Positions 1 through 8,679 of a DNA stretch of 64,000 nt are shown one piece after another. The notes below the pieces were generated by a model. It was not told the origin of the DNA and did no database searches. It saw only the letters and a list, made by a program, of their open reading frames with translations. Source of the stretch: VBDM01 sp035519135. Its GTDB lineage: Bacteria; Pseudomonadota; Gammaproteobacteria; Burkholderiales; SG8-39. Positions within the stretch are counted from its first letter, which is position 1. Each line of letters begins with the position of its first letter. The translations under genes were made by a program, and so were the position numbers. The stretch is taken from the NCBI GenBank assembly GCA_035519135.1, contig DATIWX010000042.1, forward strand, positions 1 to 64,000, in the 5' to 3' direction.

Positions 1-22
1 CGGATGGCGGGGCGGTGGTAGC

Positions 23-934
23 TTGCGGAAACCTCGGTACACCGACTTGGACAAGATCAACATCCAGTTCACCTTGTTTTCCGCGTTTTACTCGCCGCTC
101 ATTTCGACGATGTCGGGCGGATTTCTCAAGGCAGAAGGTCTGGATCCGCAATGGTCGGTCTCGCCGCCGGGCGTCTCGGCGCTCGCCGCCCTGAAAAACG
201 GCTCCGCTCACGTGGTCCAATCGGCTCTGAGCCAGGGATTCGCGTCGCTCAACAAGGGCGAGACGCCGGCCGCAGTCCATTTCGCCCAGATCAACGAGAT
301 GGATGGCTTCTTCCTCACCGGGCGCGAGGCGGATTCCGCCTTCACGTGGGACAAGCTGGAAGGCGCCGAGGTCGTCATGTTCGACGGCGGCCAGCCGCTC
401 GCGATGTTCAAGTACGCCTGCCACAAGGCCGGTGTCGATTTCAGCAAGATACGGCCCATCTTCCCCGGTGGCGCCGCAGAGATCGACCGTGCCTTCCGCG
501 ACGGCCGGGGACGGTACGTTCAGCAGCAGGGCCCGTTCCCGCAGCAGCTGGAAGCCGATGGCATCGGACATATCGTGGCGCAGGTCGGCAAACAGATCGG
601 GCCGTGCGGTTTCTCCAGCCTTGCGGCGACCCGCGACTGGCTCGAAACGGACATGGCCAGGGCGTTCATGCGCGCCTACAGGAAGACCCGGGTCTACATG
701 AACCAGGCGCCGGCCGCCGAGATCGCCAAAGCGGAGAAAGAGTATTTCCCCGACATCGACGAAGACGTCCTTACCGAATGTATTGCAACGTATCAGAAGC
801 TCGGCTGCTGGACGCCGCACGTGGAGATCACGCTTGCGGCCTACGAAAGAACGCTGGACGTCTTCGAATACAACGGCCTGCTGAAGCGGCGCTATCGCTA
901 CGAGCAGGTCTGCACCGCGCCGCCGCGAACCTAG
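23..934 (+). CDS. NMT1/THI5-like ABC transporter substrate-binding protein (possibly 5'-partial)
   Basis: The protein resembles periplasmic binding proteins of the NMT1/THI5 fold used by nitrate, sulfonate and thiamine-precursor ABC importers: an early FSAFYSPL segment, the 'GGFLKAEGLDPQW' ligand-lobe entry, and a 'LKNGSAHVVQSA' stretch typical of the family. The first possible start in the window is a TTG at 23, but the frame is open to the window edge, so the true start and any signal peptide may lie upstream; none is visible in this stretch. No permease or ATPase is adjacent, and the ligand cannot be told. It ends 5 bp from the convergent VOC gene. Family assignment is fairly sure, start is not. 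Confidence 0.7.
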   Translation: MRKPRYTDLDKINIQFTLFSAFYSPLISTMSGGFLKAEGLDPQWSVSPPGVSALAALKNGSAHVVQSALSQGFASLNKGETPAAVHFAQINEMDGFFLTGREADSAFTWDKLEGAEVVMFDGGQPLAMFKYACHKAGVDFSKIRPIFPGGAAEIDRAFRDGRGRYVQQQGPFPQQLEADGIGHIVAQVGKQIGPCGFSSLAATRDWLETDMARAFMRAYRKTRVYMNQAPAAEIAKAEKEYFPDIDEDVLTECIATYQKLGCWTPHVEITLAAYERTLDVFEYNGLLKRRYRYEQVCTAPPRT

Positions 935-939
935 ATCAT

Positions 940-1839
940 CTAGTAGGTGCCGTGGTAGAAGTCCTGGCCCGGCAGGTAGTTCAGGTTGCTAACGCCGTGG
1001 TTGCGGTTCACGAGCGGCCGGGCGAAGAGGCGGTGCTTCATGCTGCGCACCTCGTGCTCGATCTGGAAGAGCTTCCTGCCGTCATCCGGATCGGTGATCC
1101 ACTGGAAACGCCATTCCTGCGCGTCGGTCTCCATGGTGATGAGGCCGCGCGCCTTGAGCCACTCGTAGGGCGTTGAGAAATCGGCGATGTAGATCTGGAT
1201 GTGGTGACCGTCGTACTCGGGCAGCGGCTTTTTCGTCTCGGTGAAGAATAGCTTCTGGTCGCGCCCTATGCTCACCGTCGCGCGGCCCTTGTCGTGCCGC
1301 GCCGGCGCCTTCATCACCTTGTTGTAGAAGCGCGCGATGCCTTCGGCGGTTCCCGGGGTCACGTCGAAATCCACGTAGGCGAGTCCGATCTCGATCGGTC
1401 CGAACTCGGGCGCCGGCGCATGGCAGCGCACGCGCGTGCCCCACGGGTCGGTGGCCTCGATCGTCCCGTCCTTCTCCCGCCAGGAGAATTGCGTCTTTCG
1501 CTCGGGAATCACCCGCTGCATCTCGCTGCCCGCGTACTCCAGGCGCTTCTTGAGGTCCGCGATGCTCGGCACGACGAAGCCCGCGGTGCCGCGCAGGCGC
1601 TCGGCCCTGGGCGGCACGGCGCGGCTCGGCATGTGCACCTGGGTGCGGCCGAAGTTGAGCCAGATGTTCTCGAGGCCCGTGAAAATGTACGGGTCGCGCG
1701 TCGCGCCCAGGCCCGTGACGTAGAACAGCAGCGCCAAACGCTGGTCGTCTATGCAGCAGTTGAAATGCTCGAGGTGGACGATGTTGCCGACGTCCTGCGT
1801 CGCGCGGTCGTACTGCTTCATCTTCTCGGGAGCGTTCAT
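940..1839 (-). CDS. Double VOC (glyoxalase/dioxygenase-fold) protein
   Basis: This is a 299-residue protein with two vicinal-oxygen-chelate modules. The first starts near residue 20 ('VHLEHFNCCIDD'), and the second near residue 150 ('IGLAYVDFDVTPG', then 'GHHIQIYIADF'). VOC proteins use paired beta-alpha-beta-beta-beta units to bind a metal and act as dioxygenases, isomerases or glyoxalases. The retained His and Glu positions would suit metal binding, but the substrate cannot be read from sequence. It is convergent with the NMT1-like binding protein. No clear Shine-Dalgarno precedes the ATG. The family call is good; the function is unknown. Confidence 0.75.
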   Translation of the reverse strand: MNAPEKMKQYDRATQDVGNIVHLEHFNCCIDDQRLALLFYVTGLGATRDPYIFTGLENIWLNFGRTQVHMPSRAVPPRAERLRGTAGFVVPSIADLKKRLEYAGSEMQRVIPERKTQFSWREKDGTIEATDPWGTRVRCHAPAPEFGPIEIGLAYVDFDVTPGTAEGIARFYNKVMKAPARHDKGRATVSIGRDQKLFFTETKKPLPEYDGHHIQIYIADFSTPYEWLKARGLITMETDAQEWRFQWITDPDDGRKLFQIEHEVRSMKHRLFARPLVNRNHGVSNLNYLPGQDFYHGTY

Positions 1840-2016
1840 GGCGGCTAGTTTAATCCCGCCGCCGTCCCAGAGCGAACTCCCCGCGAAACCGGGCGAGCGC
1901 CGCGCGACGCCTCGCTCCCGCCCCAGTCCGGGTAAGATCCTCCACTTGCCGTGGTGCGATCGGTCGGGCTGGTACTCGACTGCCGCCAGCCATCATCCAA
2001 CCGGAGGAGGAAAAGC

Positions 2017-3039
2017 ATGAACGCTGCACACGCAGGCGCGACCCTTGCCTTTCTTCTGGCCGTCGCTCCGGCCAGCGCCCAGAACGTGAAGATCACGCCG
2101 ATCGGCTCGCACCCCGGTGAGCTGTGCGCGAGCGATCGCGCGACGGTTTTCGAGGATCCGACGGGCGTGCGCTTCCTCTACGACCCGGCGCACAACCTGA
2201 CCGGCGGCGACGATCCGCGGCTCGGCACGATCCATCTCGTGCTGCTCACCCACATGCACGGCGACCACGTCGGCGACCGGAAGCTCAAGGCGCCGGGCGC
2301 CGGGAGTTGCGCAAACCCGGAACGCGTGCCGGCGCCGAATTCCACGACCGCAGAGGTCGCCGCGGCGAAGAACGCGGCGCTCGTCATGACGCGTGCCATG
2401 AGCGGCTTCGTCGCCACCAAGATCCAGGCGATGCACGCGGGCAAGCCGATCGGCTTCTGCCCGCAAACCGGCGGCGCCACCGTCGTGCCGGTCGAGGCGG
2501 TGTGCGCCTCCCAAACCGACCTCGGCGGCGTTTTCGTCGCGAAGACGGCCAAGGCGTCGCAGGGCGTGGAAATCGCGATCGTGTATGCCTCGCATGTGAA
2601 CAACGCCCCGCCCGCCCTGCTCTCGAAGCCGCAACAGGAAGCCGCGAAGGCCGACGGGATGGTCTTCGAGTACGGCCCCGCCACGGGCTTCGTCGTCAAG
2701 TTCACCAACGGCCTCGTCGCCTACCTCTCGGGCGACACCGGCATCCATTCCGAGATGAAGACGGTCGTGCACGACTTCCACAAGGCAAACCTCGCCGTGC
2801 TCAACCTCGGCAACAACCCGGGGATCTTCTCATCCGGCGCTTATGCCATGAACGAGCTGGTGCAACCCGCGTCGGTAATCCTCACGCATCCGAACGAGCC
2901 CGTCACGGAGAGCGGCAAGCTCCGGCCCGCGTCGCGCACGGCGGCGCTCATGAAGGAACTCAAGCCGGCCGTCTACCTCGCCCTCAGCGGGCGCACCATG
3001 GAGTTCGACGGCAAGGGAAAATGCGTCGCGGGGTGCTGA
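2017..3039 (+). CDS. Secreted MBL-fold metallohydrolase
   Basis: The ATG at 2017 follows a strong GGAGGAGG ribosome site and opens a signal peptide that ends near 'ASAQN', so the 340-residue product should be periplasmic. The metallo-beta-lactamase signature HxHxDH is present as 'LLTHMHGDHVGD', followed by later ligand candidates 'LSGDTG' (Asp) and 'LTHPNEP' (His). The segment between the first and second metal motifs is long. The fold covers hydrolases of lactones, phosphodiesters and beta-lactams, and nothing here points to one substrate. An upstream extension of the frame is possible, but the ribosome site and signal peptide decide the start. Confidence 0.82.
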   Translation: MNAAHAGATLAFLLAVAPASAQNVKITPIGSHPGELCASDRATVFEDPTGVRFLYDPAHNLTGGDDPRLGTIHLVLLTHMHGDHVGDRKLKAPGAGSCANPERVPAPNSTTAEVAAAKNAALVMTRAMSGFVATKIQAMHAGKPIGFCPQTGGATVVPVEAVCASQTDLGGVFVAKTAKASQGVEIAIVYASHVNNAPPALLSKPQQEAAKADGMVFEYGPATGFVVKFTNGLVAYLSGDTGIHSEMKTVVHDFHKANLAVLNLGNNPGIFSSGAYAMNELVQPASVILTHPNEPVTESGKLRPASRTAALMKELKPAVYLALSGRTMEFDGKGKCVAGC

Positions 3040-3069
3040 ACCGCGTTGGGTGGGGCGCCCTGACTCCGA

Positions 3070-3134
3070 TCAGGCTTTCTTGATCAGGCCGACGACGAAC
3101 AGCAGAACGACGGCCCCCACGGTCGCCATGATGT
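3070..3134 (-). pseudogene. 3' remnant of a GlsB/YeaQ/YmgE-type small membrane protein
   Basis: Read on the minus strand, the bases ending in a TGA at 3072-3070 encode 'NIMATVGAVVLLFVVGLIKKA', which looks like the last transmembrane helix of GlsB/YeaQ/YmgE stress-associated membrane proteins. No matching N-terminal helices lie upstream (towards higher coordinates); at about 3135 the sequence changes to a thioesterase fragment on the other strand. The remnant is therefore 5'-truncated. The call rests on a short but characteristic helix. Confidence 0.5.
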
Positions 3135-3320
3135 TTGCGCGTCGCGCAAATCGGACGCTCGAGCGTCCGATACGAAATCGGTCTGTTTCGCAACGACGAG
3201 CCCGACTCCGCCGCGCAAGGGCACTTCATCCACGTCTACGTCGAGCGCGCGACGCAGCGACCCGCGCCGCTTCCGCGTGGCCTGCGGCAGGCGCTCACGC
3301 CGCTCCTGCTGCGGGAATGA
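3135..3320 (+). pseudogene. 3' remnant of an acyl-CoA thioesterase (4HBT hotdog fold)
   Basis: The reading frame from about 3135 to the TGA at 3318-3320 encodes roughly 61 residues, including 'GRSSVRYEIGLF' and 'GHFIHVYVERATQRPAPLP', which match the second half of YbgC/4HBT-type acyl-CoA thioesterases. The N-terminal half with the hotdog helix and its catalytic Asp is missing. The fragment starts where the YeaQ-like remnant on the other strand stops. The 3040-3364 interval contains nothing else that I can identify. Confidence 0.55.
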
Positions 3321-3364
3321 AGTTCGCGGCCATCCGTATTGCGCGATAAGTCGCCGCGATTGTT

Positions 3365-5773
3365 CTAGTGATGCCGGTCCCCGTCGTGATCGGGCCCGCG
3401 GTCGTGATCGTGGCCCCGGTCGTGACCGTGGTCATGATCGTGGTCTTTTTCTTCATCCGGCTGGTCGCTGCCGATCGCCTTCCAGCTTGCCGGGAATGAC
3501 GCGATGGCGGTCGCGCTCCTGACGGTCTTGCCGTTCATGAACCAGATGACGTTGGAGCCGTCATGCCTCCTGATCAGGAGGTCGTCCTTGCCGTCCCCGT
3601 CGTAGTCCGCGCTGGCCGCAAACGTCCAGCCGTGCCCGAACCCCGGCAGATGCGTTGTGCTGACGGCGTTCGCGCCGTTCATCAGCGACACCGCGTTCCC
3701 GCCGTTGCCCTTTCTCAATAGCAGGTCCGCCTTGCCGTCGCCATCGAAATCCGCGATCGCGGCAATGCTCCAGCCCCTTTCCGGGACCGCTAGGTCCGCT
3801 GCCGAACCCAGCACGGTGCCGTCCATGAACCACACGACGTTCGAGCCCCTGCGGTCGCTGAACACGATGTCGGACTTGCCGTCGCCGTCCAAGTCCCCGA
3901 CCCCGACGACGCTCCAGTGCTTGTCCAGCGTGGGAAGGCTCGCGGAGGCGACGACGGTGCCGCCGTTCATCAGCCGCACCGCGTTGGCCCCGTCGGCCCC
4001 GCGCCTCAGAAAGATATCGGCCCTGCCGTCGCCGTCGAAATCCCCGATGCCGGCGACCTCCCAGCCCTTGCCCGGCGAGGGCAAGCTGGCCGTGCCGCTG
4101 ACTGCGCCCCCGGCCACCAGCCACATGACCATGGATCCGTCTGTTTTCTGGAAAAGGATGTCGATCTGTCCGTCACCGTTGAAATCACCCGTCCCCGCAA
4201 CATTCCAGCTCCTGTGCGCGTCGGGCAGAAGGGTGCTCGTGGCGAGGGCGGCGCCGTTCATGTACCAGACGGCATTGCTGCCGTCGGCCTTGCGCCAGAA
4301 GATGGACTCGGGGCCGTTGTCCCAGAATACCTTCGCGTCCGAGCGGATGTCGTCGGCGTACTCGGGGTAGACCCAGCCCTCGCCCATCAGCTGGCCCAGG
4401 CGGCGCTTCCACTTGTTCGCATAATTGCGCGGGTTGAGGTGCAGCGACGTGATCGTGCTGTCCGAGAAGCGGAACTGGTGGCTCGTCTGATTGCAAAGGC
4501 TGCCGGAGCCGGTGTTCGGTATCTTGTAGTTGAAAAGCGGAACATCGAGGTAGGTCGAGCGTACGCCGTTCCTCGCCAGGCACATCGAGGCCGGATCCAG
4601 GCCGACCCGCGTCGACAGGCCGACCAGCCCGTCGAAGCTGCAGGACGCCGGAGTGCTGTGGAAATCCATGCGGGCCGCGGTCGGCGGCACGATCCCGAAG
4701 GTCCAGTCGATCAAGTGTTGAAGCCCCATGAAATAGGTCGCGTTGAAATCGAACCGGCTCAGGCTGTTCTGATCGAAGGGCGTCCTGGTGACGCCGTCGG
4801 CTTCAAAATAGCCGTCGCAGGTCTGGCCGCCGGGCTGGCTCGGCTCGAAGCCGGCGTTGTCGCGCGTATCGTTGTGCGAGGACCCCGACATCTCGAACAG
4901 ACGATAGCGGTTGTCCGGGGCGTCGCTGTCGGCCTTGCGGAAGCCGCTGCTGCTGTTCAGCTCGAACTGCGTCGGCATCTCGATTTGCGGCACGTCGGCC
5001 AGTATCGGTGACGGCGTGGTATTGAGTATCGATCCCCTGAAGAACCCGTCGTAGATCGGACCGCCGTCGGGCATGCGGAAGGTCGTGTGCCCGACGCTGC
5101 CGGTGCAGCCGGTGCCGGTGCTTCCCGCGATGTAGTTGAGCACCGCGCCCGAAGAATCGGAAGTGCCTCCCATGACGATTCTCTGGATCGGCCAGTTTTT
5201 CAGCGGATTGCTGGGCTCGGTCAGGGTCTTGATCAGGTGTCCGACCTGAGCCAGGATTTCGTTGGCCTGCGCATTGTTGTTGGCAGCGAGGACGAAAGTG
5301 CCGTACCGCGCCGCATTGAACGGCTGCAGCGACTGCAGCGGATTGTTCGCGTTGTTGAGATTGATGCTGCGCGCGTCGACCTCCAGGCCGATGTGGCCGC
5401 GCTGCAGGATCCCGTATCGGGCGAAATTCATGATCAGCGCATTGCCGCCGCGATGCAGCGGTTCGGCCACCACTACGCCGCTGAACTTGCTCATGTCCGA
5501 CGGGCGCCGGATGACGATGCGCGTCCGGTAGGCGGCGGAGCACGCGAGGCCCGAGACCCAGTATTCCTCCGTCACGTAGCCGAAGTCGGCCAGGTCGTGC
5601 CCGGGAGTTAGGCTCGGACGGATCCCGGGAAACATCGGCCCCAGCACCGGGTCGGGATCGGGTACCGGGCCGGTGACGGTCGGGAACGGCGGGACAACGG
5701 CCTGAGCAACGGATGTGAGCAGCAGGAACAAGGTGCCGGCAAGAAAACGGGCAGCGAGACGCGCGGTATCCAT
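3365..5773 (-). CDS. Secreted alpha/beta-hydrolase-domain protein with C-terminal FG-GAP repeats and His/Asp-rich tail
   Basis: The 802-residue product opens with a signal peptide (residues 1-25, ending 'SVAQA'). Residues about 30-470 resemble the large 'alpha/beta hydrolase domain' family of secreted proteins ('FSGVVVAEPLHRGGNALIMNFARYG', 'GGTSDSSGAVLNYI'); the GGTSDSSG segment is the likely nucleophile elbow. From about residue 490 there are six repeats of some 46 residues carrying DxDGDGxxD calcium-binding loops (for example 'GDFNGDGQIDILF', 'ADYDGDGKDDLLI'), i.e. FG-GAP/VCBS repeats that form a beta-propeller. The last 25 or so residues are almost only His, Asp, Gly and Arg. The role is probably extracellular, acting on or binding a polymer; the substrate is unknown. 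Confidence 0.75.
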   Translation of the reverse strand: MDTARLAARFLAGTLFLLLTSVAQAVVPPFPTVTGPVPDPDPVLGPMFPGIRPSLTPGHDLADFGYVTEEYWVSGLACSAAYRTRIVIRRPSDMSKFSGVVVAEPLHRGGNALIMNFARYGILQRGHIGLEVDARSINLNNANNPLQSLQPFNAARYGTFVLAANNNAQANEILAQVGHLIKTLTEPSNPLKNWPIQRIVMGGTSDSSGAVLNYIAGSTGTGCTGSVGHTTFRMPDGGPIYDGFFRGSILNTTPSPILADVPQIEMPTQFELNSSSGFRKADSDAPDNRYRLFEMSGSSHNDTRDNAGFEPSQPGGQTCDGYFEADGVTRTPFDQNSLSRFDFNATYFMGLQHLIDWTFGIVPPTAARMDFHSTPASCSFDGLVGLSTRVGLDPASMCLARNGVRSTYLDVPLFNYKIPNTGSGSLCNQTSHQFRFSDSTITSLHLNPRNYANKWKRRLGQLMGEGWVYPEYADDIRSDAKVFWDNGPESIFWRKADGSNAVWYMNGAALATSTLLPDAHRSWNVAGTGDFNGDGQIDILFQKTDGSMVMWLVAGGAVSGTASLPSPGKGWEVAGIGDFDGDGRADIFLRRGADGANAVRLMNGGTVVASASLPTLDKHWSVVGVGDLDGDGKSDIVFSDRRGSNVVWFMDGTVLGSAADLAVPERGWSIAAIADFDGDGKADLLLRKGNGGNAVSLMNGANAVSTTHLPGFGHGWTFAASADYDGDGKDDLLIRRHDGSNVIWFMNGKTVRSATAIASFPASWKAIGSDQPDEEKDHDHDHGHDRGHDHDRGPDHDGDRHH

Positions 5774-5812
5774 GGCGAAATGATCTCCGAGAGAAATGCG
5801 GCTTGAGGCCCG

Positions 5813-5841
5813 ATACTAGGCAGCACAGAAAAACGCGTCAA
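5813..5841 (-). promoter_or_regulatory. Predicted sigma-70 promoter of the FG-GAP hydrolase gene
   Basis: On the minus strand there is a TTGACG (-35, complement of 5836-5841), a 17-bp spacer and a TAGTAT (-10, complement of 5813-5818), about 40 bp upstream of the ATG at 5773. Spacing is ideal and both boxes are close to consensus, so this is the best-formed promoter seen in the window. Confidence 0.55.
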
Positions 5842-5866
5842 TGGAAGCGCACGGGCCGTCCCGGAT

Positions 5867-7180
5867 TCATGATTCACGCTCATTAATCGAGACCGGCGGC
5901 TTCTCGCGCTGAACGTTCCAGGGCGCGACGCGCAGCAGCAGCAGCATGCCCGGCACCGCGAGTGCGCCGCACAGCAGGAAGAAATCGAACCAGCCCATTT
6001 TCTCCACCAGCCAGCCGGTCCCGGCGTTGATGAAGGTGCGCGGCACGGCGATGAGGCTGGTGAACAAGGCGAACTGGGTCGCGGTGTAGCGGGGATCGGT
6101 CGTGCGCGCGATGAAGGCGACGAAGGCGGCGGTGCCCAAGCCCACGCCCAGCGCCTCGAGCCCGATCACGCCGCCCAGCGCGCCCAGATCCGCGGGCGAG
6201 GCCGCAGCGACCGGGCCGCGCGCTGCCAGCCACGCGAAGCCGAAGATGGACACGAATTGCACGGCACCGAACAACCACAGCGCCCGGTTGATGCCCAGGC
6301 GCACCATCCACAGGCCGCCCAAGAGGCCCCCGATCACGCTCGGCCACAAGCCCGCGTGCTTCGCGACCAAGCCGATCTCGGACTTGGAAAATCCCATCTC
6401 GAGATAGAAAGGCGTGGCGAGCGCGGTGCACATGCTGTCGCCGAGCTTGTAGAGAAAGATGAAGGCGAGCACGAGGAGCGCGTCGCGCCAGCCGCGGCGC
6501 GTGACGAACTCGTGGAACGGCTCCACCACCGCCTCGCGAAGCGTCCTCGGCGCGCCGGGCCCGAGCTTCGGCTCGGATACGAATATCGCCATGAAGATGC
6601 CGGGCAGCATGAAAAGCGCCGTGATCAGGAACACCAGGTTCCACGGCATATGGTCGGCGAGAATCAGCGCGAGCGACCCCGGCACGAGTCCCGCGATCTT
6701 GTAGGCGTTGACGTGCACCGCGTTGCCCAGGCCCAGCTCCTCCTCCTGCAGCAGCTCGCGGCGGTAGGCGTCGAGCGCGATATCGAGGGTCGCGCCGAGC
6801 AGCGCCACCGCCACGGTGATCACGATCACGCTGCGCAGATCGTTCGCCGGGGAGAAAGCGCCCAACGCCGCCACGCAGGCGAGCACGCCGACTTGGGCGA
6901 GCAGCATCCAGCTGCGCCGGCGGCCGAGCCACGGCAGCGCATAGCGGTCGACGAGCGGCGCCCAGAGGAATTTCCAGGTGTAGGGAAACTGGATTAGCGC
7001 GAAACCACCGATGACCGCCAGGCTCAGACCCTCGGTCTTGAGCCACGCGGGCAGCAGGCTGATCAGGATGTACAGCGGCAGGCCGGAAGCAAAGCCTGTG
7101 AAGACGCAGATCAGCATGCGTCGGTTCAGCAGCACCCTCACCCACGACATCCGGTCGGCAGCAGGGGGGGCGATCGGCAT
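5867..7180 (-). CDS. ampG: AmpG-type muropeptide MFS transporter
   Basis: A polytopic major-facilitator protein of 437 residues. The segment 'MLICVFTGFASGLPLYILISLLPAWLKTEG' near the N-terminus, followed by 'WAPLVDRY' and 'GRRRSWMLLAQ', is characteristic of AmpG, the inner-membrane permease that imports GlcNAc-anhMurNAc peptides for cell-wall recycling. I chose the ATG at 7180; a GTG at 7204 in the same frame is possible but a TACAAT sequence lies between the two. It sits 37 bp after xth on the same strand. The peptidoglycan theme fits the elongation genes later in the window. Confidence 0.83.
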   Translation of the reverse strand: MPIAPPAADRMSWVRVLLNRRMLICVFTGFASGLPLYILISLLPAWLKTEGLSLAVIGGFALIQFPYTWKFLWAPLVDRYALPWLGRRRSWMLLAQVGVLACVAALGAFSPANDLRSVIVITVAVALLGATLDIALDAYRRELLQEEELGLGNAVHVNAYKIAGLVPGSLALILADHMPWNLVFLITALFMLPGIFMAIFVSEPKLGPGAPRTLREAVVEPFHEFVTRRGWRDALLVLAFIFLYKLGDSMCTALATPFYLEMGFSKSEIGLVAKHAGLWPSVIGGLLGGLWMVRLGINRALWLFGAVQFVSIFGFAWLAARGPVAAASPADLGALGGVIGLEALGVGLGTAAFVAFIARTTDPRYTATQFALFTSLIAVPRTFINAGTGWLVEKMGWFDFFLLCGALAVPGMLLLLRVAPWNVQREKPPVSINERES

Positions 7181-7217
7181 GCGCGATTGTAACCTTGCGC
7201 CCACCTCAAGCCCCGCG

Positions 7218-7997
7218 CTAGAGCTTCGCGTCGTAGTCTATCGTCAAAGGGGCGTGATCCGAGAAGCGCCTCGCCTTGTAGATGCGCGCGCGCTTCGCCT
7301 TCGCCGCGATTCCGGGGGTCGCGATCTGGTAGTCGATGCGCCAGCCGACGTTCTTCGCCCAGGCCCGGCCGCGGTTGGACCACCAGGTGTATTGCCTCGG
7401 CCGCGGGTCCACGCGGCGGAACACGTCGACCCAGCCGACCTTGTCGAAGGCCTCGGTGAGCCAGGCGCGCTCCTCGGGCAGGAATCCCGAGTTCTTGCGG
7501 TTTCCGCGCCAGTTCTCGAGATCGATCTCCTTGTGGGCGATATTCCAGTCGCCGCACAGCACGAACTCGCGCCCGCTCGCCTTGAGCTTCCTCAGCACCG
7601 GCATGAACTCGCCGAGGAAGCGGAACTTGGCCTGCTGCCTTTCCTCGGAGCTCGATCCGGAGGGCAGGTACAGCGACACCACCGAGAGCCGGCCGAAGTC
7701 CGCACGAAGAAACCTTCCCTCCGGATCGAACTCGCGGCTGCCGTATCCGCAGGCGACGTTGTCGGGCTTCACCCTGGAGTAGAGCGCGACGCCGCTGTAG
7801 CCCTTCTTCGTCGAGCAGCAGTGATAGTGGCCGTGGAATCCCCTGGGAACGAGCGCGAGGTCGGCGAGGTCCGCCTCCTGCGCCTTCAGTTCCTGCAGGC
7901 ACACCACGTCGGCGCGCTGGCGCGCGAGCCAGCGCGTGAAGCCTTTGGCGAGCGCCGAGCGGATGCCGTTGAGATTGAGCGTGATAATGCGTAACAT
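7218..7997 (-). CDS. xth: Exodeoxyribonuclease III
   Basis: A 259-residue member of the exonuclease/endonuclease/phosphatase superfamily. It shows 'LNLNGIRSA' (Asn catalytic region), 'CLQELKAQE' with the metal-binding Glu36, 'GDWNIAHKEIDLEN' with the DxN motif, and 'FSDHAPL' with the C-terminal Asp-His pair. These define the Xth class of AP endonuclease/3' exonuclease of base-excision repair. The length is normal. It is divergent from pyrE, whose GTG start lies 32 bp away, so the two share a very short control region. Confidence 0.93.
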   Translation of the reverse strand: MLRIITLNLNGIRSALAKGFTRWLARQRADVVCLQELKAQEADLADLALVPRGFHGHYHCCSTKKGYSGVALYSRVKPDNVACGYGSREFDPEGRFLRADFGRLSVVSLYLPSGSSSEERQQAKFRFLGEFMPVLRKLKASGREFVLCGDWNIAHKEIDLENWRGNRKNSGFLPEERAWLTEAFDKVGWVDVFRRVDPRPRQYTWWSNRGRAWAKNVGWRIDYQIATPGIAAKAKRARIYKARRFSDHAPLTIDYDAKL

Positions 7998-8028
7998 TCG
8001 GCTGGATTCTCTCCGGGTATTCTCTCAG

Positions 8029-8679
8029 GTGGCCGATTTTCGCAAGGATTTCATCGCCTACTGCCTCGAGCAGGGCGTCCTGAAGTTCGGCCAGTTCGTC
8101 ACCAAGTCGGGCCGGACGACGCCTTATTTCTTCAACGCCGGCCTGTTCAACACCGGGGCATCGCTCGAGCGGCTTGCGCAATTCTACGCAAAAGCCATCC
8201 TTGCCTCAGGCGTGAAGTTCGACATGCTCTTCGGCCCCGCGTACAAGGGGATCGTCCTCGCCACGAGCGCCGCCGTAGCCCTGGCGCGCGAGGGGCGGAA
8301 CGTTCCCTTCGCGTTCAACCGCAAGGAGGCCAAGGACCACGGCGAGGGCGGCGAGCTCGTCGGCGCGCCCCTCGTGGGCCGGGTGCTGATCGTGGACGAC
8401 GTGCTCACGGCGGGCACCGCCGTCGGCGAATCGCTGCGGATGATCGCCTCGCACGCCGCGACTCCGGCGGGAGTGGTCATCTCCCTGGACAGGATGGAGC
8501 GCGGCACCGGGGAGCTGTCGGCGATCCAGGAAATCGAAAAGCAACACGGCATTCCCGTCGTGTCCATCGCCAGCCTTGACGACCTGGTGAGCTTCCTCGG
8601 GGACCGCGCCGAATTCCGGCAGAATCTCCAGGCGATCCGCGAATACAGGCAACTTTATGGAGTGGCCCACTATGCGTAG
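8029..8679 (+). CDS. pyrE: Orotate phosphoribosyltransferase
   Basis: The enzyme converts orotate and PRPP to OMP in pyrimidine synthesis. The PRPP-binding loop 'VLIVDDVLTAGTAVGES' lies at about residues 119-135, and 'GPAYKGIVLATSAAVAL' and 'FNRKEAKDHGEGG' are family hallmarks. The GTG at 8029 gives 'VADFRKDFIAYCLEQ', the normal N-terminus, and a 216-residue product close to the E. coli length; an in-frame ATG at 7987 would add an atypical extension overlapping xth. The gene overlaps the next start by 8 bp. Confidence 0.93.
   Translation: MADFRKDFIAYCLEQGVLKFGQFVTKSGRTTPYFFNAGLFNTGASLERLAQFYAKAILASGVKFDMLFGPAYKGIVLATSAAVALAREGRNVPFAFNRKEAKDHGEGGELVGAPLVGRVLIVDDVLTAGTAVGESLRMIASHAATPAGVVISLDRMERGTGELSAIQEIEKQHGIPVVSIASLDDLVSFLGDRAEFRQNLQAIREYRQLYGVAHYA

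Noticed and set aside
3561..4330. DNA-level tandem repeats
   Set aside because: They are the coding repeats of the FG-GAP propeller, about 138 bp each and diverged, not a satellite or CRISPR.
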